DNA of 64,000 bases from a virus, in IMG/VR virus record IMGVR_UViG_3300025110_000007, positions 1 to 64,000 of that record; one strand, given 5' to 3'. This document shows, one piece after another, positions 58,896 to 64,000 of the stretch. A program made the position numbers and the translations under genes. A model generated the notes under the pieces. It was not told the DNA's origin, made no database searches, and saw only the letters and a list, made by a program, of their open reading frames with translations. Every line of letters starts with the position of its first letter. The first letter of the stretch is position 1.

Positions 58896-59189
58896 TCACG
58901 CTCCAGATTCATCGTGTGTTCCAAGGTTGAAGTCCATTTTTTGACCACAGGTTCGACATTTGTCGACCCAACAGAAGTACAGCATGCCGCACGCCTTACA
59001 CCGTGTACCTGAGCCAATGTTCATAACATCTGCGGCTTTACTGGTACGAACCCGTTGCTTTTGGGTGATGCCCTCTAACGGACGCTCTGTGTTAAACACT
59101 GAGCCACTGCCGTAAGATTCTGCAAGGCGGATGCCACGCTTCTGCAAGCGTTCGATTTCTTCCAAGCCAAGGTTGTTTTGTGACTCCAT
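58896..59189 (-). CDS. Small zinc-ribbon virion-region protein (97 aa)
   Basis: A 97-residue protein. CKACGMLYFC (64-73) with CRTCG (78-82) form a zinc ribbon near the C-terminus; the N-terminal half is a polar helix. In the head module; perhaps a minor capsid or neck part. Function unknown. Confidence 0.6.
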   Translation of the reverse strand: MESQNNLGLEEIERLQKRGIRLAESYGSGSVFNTERPLEGITQKQRVRTSKAADVMNIGSGTRCKACGMLYFCWVDKCRTCGQKMDFNLGTHDESGA

Positions 59190-59198
59190 TCAATCGCC

Positions 59199-59417
59199 TC
59201 AGACTGTGTAGGTGAGGAGGAAGTAATGGTTGCCAAGTGACATGAAAGGCTCGATAGTGACAAGAGCGGTAGTGTTTGCGGCGGCTACACCAAGAGCACC
59301 TGTGCCACCAGTGGCACGAATGTCTGCTTGGATGAGCGCAGTTGCCGTACCATCAGCCATAGCACGAGGGCTATAAGGGCCGATGACTCGGGTTCCATAT
59401 CCACTGAGTACTGCCAT
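59199..59417 (-). CDS. Small beta-rich capsid-region protein (72 aa)
   Basis: A 72-residue Ala/Gly/Thr-rich protein with strand pattern (TALVTIEPFMSLGNHYFLLT). Like its two small beta-rich neighbours it could be a decoration or cement protein of the head. By size and position only. Confidence 0.5.
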   Translation of the reverse strand: MAVLSGYGTRVIGPYSPRAMADGTATALIQADIRATGGTGALGVAAANTTALVTIEPFMSLGNHYFLLTYTV

Positions 59418-59428
59418 CGTTGGTCACC

Positions 59429-59737
59429 TCAAGAGCGGCGACCAATTGCAATGAATGTACCTGCGGCTGTGCCGCCGCCACCTGTTTGAAGTGGGTCCAG
59501 AATTGTAATCGTGGTTCCACTAACAGCGATTTGGTTGTTCATGTTGAGCACAATTTCTGCGGCACTGTTTCCCGCTTCGGGTAAAGAAACGCTAATTGCG
59601 GCACTGTTTGTGCCAGCAAAGTCAATGCTTGAGAGTTGAGAACTCAAATTGATAGTCGTATCACCTGCTTCATAAGAACCTGTGATTACCATTCGGTCAC
59701 CGAAAACGGTTGGTCGGGGGTCAATTGTAATAGCCAT
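59429..59737 (-). CDS. Small beta-rich capsid-region protein (102 aa)
   Basis: A 102-residue protein with repeated strands (VITGSYEAGDTTINLSSQLS), Thr/Ser/Gly-rich, low charge. Its pattern fits a head decoration protein or a small tail component. Its stop-side neighbour at 59417 has similar composition. Confidence 0.5.
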   Translation of the reverse strand: MAITIDPRPTVFGDRMVITGSYEAGDTTINLSSQLSSIDFAGTNSAAISVSLPEAGNSAAEIVLNMNNQIAVSGTTITILDPLQTGGGGTAAGTFIAIGRRS

Positions 59738-60156
59738 TATTGTTCATCTCCTGTTGTTGATTCTGGTTGTGCCTCTGCGGGTTCTTCTGCGACTGGCGCA
59801 GGTTCTTCCGGCTCTGGTACAGGCTCTGGTGCGGGTTCTGGGTTAAGAACATTTTCGACCATGCCAAGGAGGGTTGCTTTGGTTGCATACTTGCCAACCG
59901 TTGCACCGTTGTCCTTTAGCCAAGCCGTGATGTCCTTTCGTGTCCATCCCTCATCAGGTAAGCCATCTTCACCGAGGTCTGTGGTCACAGGTTCTGGATT
60001 GTCGCCTTCGATTCTCCACCATTTGGCAGAGAACCGGTGACGGTATTGATTCAAGAACTCCTGTGTCACTTCCAAGGGTTGGTGACGGATTGCCACCAAT
60101 CGTGTACAAGGAACCCTTCGTTCATAGAAGGGGCCAAGTGAAGTCACCGTAGGCAA
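59737..60156 (-). CDS. HeH/SAP-like domain protein with Pro-rich tail (139 aa)
   Basis: A 139-residue protein. GWTRKDITAWLKDNGATVGK followed by a helix resembles a HeH/SAP/LEM-like helix-extended-helix fold, often found near capsid genes. The last 30 residues are Pro/Glu-rich and disordered (EPAPEPVPEPEEPAPVAEEP). Possibly a head-fixation or neck protein. Confidence 0.6.
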   Translation of the reverse strand: MPTVTSLGPFYERRVPCTRLVAIRHQPLEVTQEFLNQYRHRFSAKWWRIEGDNPEPVTTDLGEDGLPDEGWTRKDITAWLKDNGATVGKYATKATLLGMVENVLNPEPAPEPVPEPEEPAPVAEEPAEAQPESTTGDEQ

Positions 60157-60165
60157 TTAACCACC

Positions 60166-60558
60166 TCAGTTATACATCACCAAAACGCTCGATGTGTTAG
60201 CCGAGCCACTTAGGTATTGTAGAGTAATGGTTAGGCTTGATACGCTTGCGCCCACTGATACAGCGGCAGTGCCGGTATCGGTTGTAAATGCACCCAAGAT
60301 GGAAGTAATTCCACCTGATAGGATGATTGTTTCGCCGTCTGCTCCGCCAGTGACGCTGATAAGTGCCATCTTTGGTGCTGGGTCGTAGCCGTTTGCTCCA
60401 TCGCTGTTAGAAGCGTTGAAGGTTCCCGGTCCACCGCCGGGGTATGCGACATCTGCCGCTCCGTCTAACCACTCTGTGGTGCTTTGAGAGCCTGCTCGTA
60501 GTTCCCATGCTCCAACGAGTGTTGCTGTTGCTGTTCCTGCTAATGATAATTCTTGCAT
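60166..60558 (-). CDS. Beta-rich head decoration candidate (130 aa)
   Basis: A 130-residue Gly/Ser/Thr-rich protein with alternating strands, directly downstream of the major capsid protein where decoration proteins normally lie. ATG 60558 follows GGAGATGA. No motif beyond composition. Confidence 0.55.
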   Translation of the reverse strand: MQELSLAGTATATLVGAWELRAGSQSTTEWLDGAADVAYPGGGPGTFNASNSDGANGYDPAPKMALISVTGGADGETIILSGGITSILGAFTTDTGTAAVSVGASVSSLTITLQYLSGSANTSSVLVMYN

Positions 60559-60595
60559 AATTTTTCATCTCCATGTTGTTTGTTCACCATCAATC

Positions 60596-61780
60596 TCAAG
60601 ACAAGTCTCGGATTGAACCATGACCTCCAAAGAAAGTTGTCCAGACTTCACCCATTGTTCGGTAAAGTCCCTCTTGACCGAGGCGGTTAATGGCGAATGG
60701 GTCACCGGTTTCAATACCAGACTCGTAGTACTGAGTTGGTTTTGCAACACTAAAGTGAAGGTAGTCAGTGTCCAAGAAGTACATTCGGCTGATGCCGTCT
60801 GCTGAAACATCCTTAGATGGAATGATTGGGACGCCGTTGTAGGTAGCGACGATGAATCCGGCTTCGATACCGGGAACACCCTTGACGCCACCCATGGTTG
60901 GGGTCACACGCTTTTCTTCCATGAACCGCTGTTGGCTCTGGAGGAGTTGTTGCAGGCGCATCAAAGTGTCATATCCTGTGAGGATGACCTTTGGATTGCC
61001 ACCACGGACCCAAATCTTCTGGAAGATGTCGTCGATGTGGTCGAGGCTGAGAACACGCTCAGTCAATCCAGCGTCGGAAGCGACATTGACTTCTGCGTCG
61101 GACCAAGTGTTTGCACTTCGGTCGATGCTGTAAATGTCAAGGTCAGATGCGGCGCTCACATGCGCAGTGTGAGTAGTGGAAGAGCCACCGCTCACGGTTG
61201 CGGCATATCCAGTACCGGTGCTGTCCATGGTGCTTGCGGCGGTGATTCGGTCCAAGGACTCGTAATCGTTGCCAGCAGGAGTGTCAACATCTTGCAAAAG
61301 CATCTTGTTGATTTCCTCTGCGTGGTGCTTGCCCATTTCCTCTTTGAGGACGGAGCGGATGTCACCAAGACCGTCATCCTTGTCGTTAAGGAAGATTGCA
61401 ACTTCGCTCATGTCGAAGGTGTGTGCAATGGTCTTTGGCTTTGCGGCAATGTGTTGGAAGGTAGGCTTGGTGGTTTCTGGAAGTGTTCCATTCTCAGCAA
61501 TGCCGCCACCCTTGGTTGAGTCAGGGCGAGCGGTCACGACACGCCATCCAGAGCGGTCCCAAGGCTTCTTGGGCAAGATGCTGAATGCGTTGAATTCTTG
61601 GTTGAGTTGGGACCACACTTTGCGTCCGTAGATTGCTTGGTAGGTACCAGCAGTCGTCGAGAGCATTGGTGCGTCAGCCTTCAGAAGTTCGCTACCGGAG
61701 TATGCGTAGCCCATGTTTGAGCCTGCACCGTAGTAGTAGCGTTCCATATCGTTAATTGTTCGTAGGTAATTTCGTGCCAT
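60596..61780 (-). CDS. Major capsid protein, HK97 fold
   Basis: A 394-residue protein located right after the protease-scaffold gene. The alpha-beta pattern matches HK97-fold capsids: a long N-terminal arm, a P-domain-like helix region (KEEMGKHHAEEINKMLLQDV), strand-helix GNPKVILTGYDTLMRLQQLL and the final beta-hinge region with VATYNGVPIIPSKDV, a typical MCP signature. Strong Shine-Dalgarno (GAGGAGG) precedes ATG 61780, as expected for the most abundant virion protein. Confidence 0.85.
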   Translation of the reverse strand: MARNYLRTINDMERYYYGAGSNMGYAYSGSELLKADAPMLSTTAGTYQAIYGRKVWSQLNQEFNAFSILPKKPWDRSGWRVVTARPDSTKGGGIAENGTLPETTKPTFQHIAAKPKTIAHTFDMSEVAIFLNDKDDGLGDIRSVLKEEMGKHHAEEINKMLLQDVDTPAGNDYESLDRITAASTMDSTGTGYAATVSGGSSTTHTAHVSAASDLDIYSIDRSANTWSDAEVNVASDAGLTERVLSLDHIDDIFQKIWVRGGNPKVILTGYDTLMRLQQLLQSQQRFMEEKRVTPTMGGVKGVPGIEAGFIVATYNGVPIIPSKDVSADGISRMYFLDTDYLHFSVAKPTQYYESGIETGDPFAINRLGQEGLYRTMGEVWTTFFGGHGSIRDLS

Positions 61781-61793
61781 ATATTATTCCTCC

Positions 61794-63188
61794 TCATTCA
61801 AATGCTTTCCCCGCAAGACTGTGGACTTCGTCCCAAGACATGTTTGCGAGGTCTTCGGTTGAAGGGACATTGATGGTTGGTGCGGCGGCCGACTTGCGGA
61901 TGCTTGCACCTTCGGCGGAGCCGAGGTTGTCGATGCGACTGCTCAAGGAGGCGATTGCCTTCTCGATAGAAGCAAGTGGTTGGCGTGCGTCAAATTCTTG
62001 AGCACGGCGGGATTCGACCTCTGCGGTCTGTTCCTTGGCGAGTCGGTCAGCGAACACAGTTCCAAGAGAGGACTTGAGTTGCTTTTCGATGGATGCGGCC
62101 TTGTAGGCTTCGTATGCCATCTCGACTTGAGCGGAGGTAAGGTCGGCTGGGTGAAGGTAGCCCTTTGCAACATCTGCTTTGGAGCCACTGTTCAAGGCGG
62201 AGATTGCACCAGTCGATGGGTTGCCACCTTCTTGGGCACGGCCTTTGACTTGTCCAGCGAAGTATTCAGCACCGTCAACGGACGATGGGTTGTCGAAGCC
62301 ACCAAGTTGTGCCTTCTCCAAGTTGTCGAAATGAGAGCGTGCCCCAGCGGTATCAACACCAGCAGATTTGAGGGTGTTTTCCATCCAGTTGAGGTAGTCA
62401 GATGAGATGACATCGCTGTATTCGGATTTTGCGGCCATGTCGTGGTCGCCACCGTACATTTTGTCTTCCTTGTCCTTGTCTTCGGACATTTCTTTGCCCT
62501 TGTCTTCGGAAGGTTTATCTTCATCTTTTTCTTCTTTCTTATCATCCTTCATGGCTTCAAATGGGTTTTCGCCCTTCTCCATTCCATCAAGTCGCATGTT
62601 GATTCTGTCCAGTACGGACGATAGTTCATTCATTGTTGTGTCTTCTGTCATATTCGTGTCCTCCTTTAGAATTCTAAAGGTTGCTTCTGGGTTGATTCCC
62701 TTTTCGCAAATCGTCACTTCGTGGAGTTCTAACTTGGAGATTTCAGTGTAATCTCCATGCTTTGAATCGGATTTGTTGACACGCTTGAAAGCCTGTCCTC
62801 CGATACTGAACCCCCGTAGGGCACCCTTGCGAATTTCATTGGCCACTTCTCGGGCCTTTTCGATGTCATCACGAAGTTTGATGACAACAAAGAGTCCGGC
62901 ATCATCAACGCCGGATTTCCAAAGTCGTCCACTGCTATCAGTGTAAGAGTCGATAACCGACCCGACTTGGATGTTGGAATGTGCGAGTTGCACATTGCGG
63001 AAGTCTTCTGCTTTCATGAACCCGCCAAATGCATCCTTTAGTGCATCACGGGTGATGAGGTCGCCTTGCTTGTCGACCATTTCGACGGAAGCATATCCTG
63101 CGACAACAAGGTCTTGACCGCTCTTCAAAATAGAAATACTACCTTCTTGGGAGAAGGGAGTGGTTCTGAGTGAAGTCGCCATGACCAT
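61794..63188 (-). CDS. Prohead protease (HK97 U35-like) fused to scaffold domain
   Basis: A 464-residue protein. Residues 1-175 form the protease: NVQLAHSNIQVG (His70), GALRGFSIGGQA (Ser128) and KLELHEVTICEKGINPEATF (Glu157 region) match the HK97-type catalytic set. Residues 180-260 are an acidic linker (DDKKEEKDEDKPSEDKGKEM) and the remainder is helical, as in scaffolds. It should cleave the scaffold and capsid arm during head maturation. ATG 63188 lies about 27 bases after a TATA-like element. Confidence 0.88.
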   Translation of the reverse strand: MVMATSLRTTPFSQEGSISILKSGQDLVVAGYASVEMVDKQGDLITRDALKDAFGGFMKAEDFRNVQLAHSNIQVGSVIDSYTDSSGRLWKSGVDDAGLFVVIKLRDDIEKAREVANEIRKGALRGFSIGGQAFKRVNKSDSKHGDYTEISKLELHEVTICEKGINPEATFRILKEDTNMTEDTTMNELSSVLDRINMRLDGMEKGENPFEAMKDDKKEEKDEDKPSEDKGKEMSEDKDKEDKMYGGDHDMAAKSEYSDVISSDYLNWMENTLKSAGVDTAGARSHFDNLEKAQLGGFDNPSSVDGAEYFAGQVKGRAQEGGNPSTGAISALNSGSKADVAKGYLHPADLTSAQVEMAYEAYKAASIEKQLKSSLGTVFADRLAKEQTAEVESRRAQEFDARQPLASIEKAIASLSSRIDNLGSAEGASIRKSAAAPTINVPSTEDLANMSWDEVHSLAGKAFE

Positions 63189-63210
63189 TACCCCACGATA
63201 GACCTGTCAT

Positions 63211-63220
63211 ACTATATCAA
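63211..63220 (-). promoter_or_regulatory. Possible promoter of the protease-capsid genes
   Basis: On the minus strand TTGATATAGT lies with its GATATA core centred 27.5 bases before ATG 63188, the same distance as the plus-strand promoters at 4706 and 19182. The element overlaps the 3' end of the preceding gene. Plausible late promoter, but a single match. Confidence 0.35.
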
Positions 63221-64000
63221 GAGGTATGATACACGGCTTTCTCGTCTGTGAGTTCTAAATCGGGGCTCAGTGTGCCGTTTTCCTTGACTTCTTTTTTGTC
63301 TTCGGCCTCCTCCTTCTTATCTCGCTCGACATCACGCACATCGTAATCGGGCATGGTTTTGTTATCGGTGATGTTCGTAGGGCCACTGGGTGACTCGATA
63401 GGTGTGGCGTAATCGATACCAAGTCCTTTCGTACCAGAATTAGATGCGCCCACTGCACCTACACCGCTCTTAGCGAGCAAACGCATGGCGACCTCAAGTC
63501 CCTTGACCATGACTGCTTTCTTTTTCCAGTCGGTACCTTTGACCTTCTTTGGTTCAATCAGCGGCTCGGCATCATCTTCTGATTCGTGAACCTCTGCCTT
63601 CTCTTCGATTTCCATGTTGGCTTTCAACAAGATACCAACGATTGGTGACCAGAATGGTCGCTGACTTTCAGAAAGCCGAATCAAATAACCGTTATCACTG
63701 CGTGGTGTATGAACAGACCAGCCTGCTTGTGTCTGTGTGGCTTTGTACAGAACAGACCCTTGTTCCATCTGAATGTGAACATTGCTTCCCTTTCTGAAAA
63801 TTTCAACGCCGTGCTGGTATGGTTCGGCCTTAGCCAAAATTCCAAGAGAATCACTGCTGACCAGAGGCTCGCCTTCCGCCTCACCTTCAATCTTGGATGC
63901 GTGTACAGTGAACAACTTCTGCTGTTCTGACGCCTGTGTTTCTGTGACATTGGTCACATCGACCTTCACCAAGTCACCGACATTGTATTTGTCTTCGCTT
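63217..64000 (-). CDS. Partial virion-region protein, N-terminus beyond the window
   Basis: An open frame from the right edge to the stop at 63217 (about 260 residues visible). It shows a small beta domain (KYNVGDLVKVDVTNVT, a typical Y-x-V-G-D-x-V barrel start), a second domain ending RLSESQRPFWSPIVGILLKA, and a charged, disordered tail with KKEEAEDKKEVKENG. Upstream of the protease one normally finds the portal, so it may be the end of a portal-linked protein, but no portal motif is visible. Confidence 0.6.
   Translation of the reverse strand, partial: SEDKYNVGDLVKVDVTNVTETQASEQQKLFTVHASKIEGEAEGEPLVSSDSLGILAKAEPYQHGVEIFRKGSNVHIQMEQGSVLYKATQTQAGWSVHTPRSDNGYLIRLSESQRPFWSPIVGILLKANMEIEEKAEVHESEDDAEPLIEPKKVKGTDWKKKAVMVKGLEVAMRLLAKSGVGAVGASNSGTKGLGIDYATPIESPSGPTNITDNKTMPDYDVRDVERDKKEEAEDKKEVKENGTLSPDLELTDEKAVYHTS

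Noticed and set aside
1-64000. tRNA or rRNA genes
   Set aside because: No cloverleaf with a recognisable T-loop (GGTTCRA) in an intergenic region was seen; nearly all sequence is coding. A covariance-model scan would be decisive.
1-64000. Insertion sequences, integrase or attachment sites
   Set aside because: No transposase or recombinase motif and no long terminal repeats were recognised; all large frames have other assignments.

Overview
The window looks like most of the genome of a tailed double-stranded DNA virus of an archaeon, probably a marine euryarchaeon of the Marine Group II / Poseidoniales kind (a magrovirus-like virus). The reasons are archaeal-type replication proteins (family B DNA polymerase, PCNA-like clamp, RFC small subunit, archaeo-eukaryotic primase, XPF/ERCC4 nuclease), a group II chaperonin (thermosome), archaeal TATA boxes at a fixed distance from start codons, and a caudovirus HK97-type head module. 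The host and virus group are inferred from gene content; no database search was possible. No terminase or integrase gene was recognised, and genes run off both ends, so the genome continues outside the window.

Layout. Positions 1-26636 are read on the plus strand and hold early and replication genes. They begin with a SNF2 helicase among many tiny genes joined by ATGA/GTGA stop-start overlaps (1-4635). A promoter at about 4706 starts a second block with a DUF932-like protein and more tiny, often zinc-ribbon, genes (4731-9976). A long replication block follows: a possible degenerate DNA ligase, clamp loader, possible RPA-like protein, Sak4-like ATPase, sliding clamp, PolB, a winged-helix plus Nmad1/DUF1599-like protein, a Cas4-like nuclease, primase, XPF-like nuclease, a candidate replicative helicase ATPase, a DnaQ-like exonuclease and finally the thermosome (9978-26636). 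Positions 26611-28598 are a short minus-strand operon: a one-helix membrane protein, an HMG-CoA lyase homologue and a HEXXH protein. It diverges from a tiny plus-strand membrane protein gene (28652-28750) across one nearly symmetric TATA element.

Positions 28722-64000 are the late, minus-strand virion operon, read right to left: a partial protein, prohead protease fused to scaffold, major capsid protein, small capsid-type proteins, an 808-residue coiled-coil protein, head-tail connectors, a tail-tube candidate, a possible frameshifted chaperone pair, two paralogous tail proteins, a giant 5168-residue protein with an N-terminal LamG-like domain, several tiny basic or Cys-rich proteins, and fibre or baseplate-like proteins.

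How it works together: the left half supplies an almost complete archaeal-type replisome and a folding machine, and the right half builds the particle. The most unusual items are the virus-encoded HMG-CoA lyase, in a domain of life whose membrane lipids are made from HMG-CoA; the giant virion protein; a ribosome-binding-site cassette that gives many unrelated small proteins the same VEVTA tail; an N-terminal AWxLLK tag shared by four otherwise unrelated late proteins; and a ligase-like protein apparently lacking the catalytic lysine. There is no stretch over 300 bases without a gene; the longest gaps (about 4636-4730, 13218-13310 and 28599-28651) carry promoter-like sequences.
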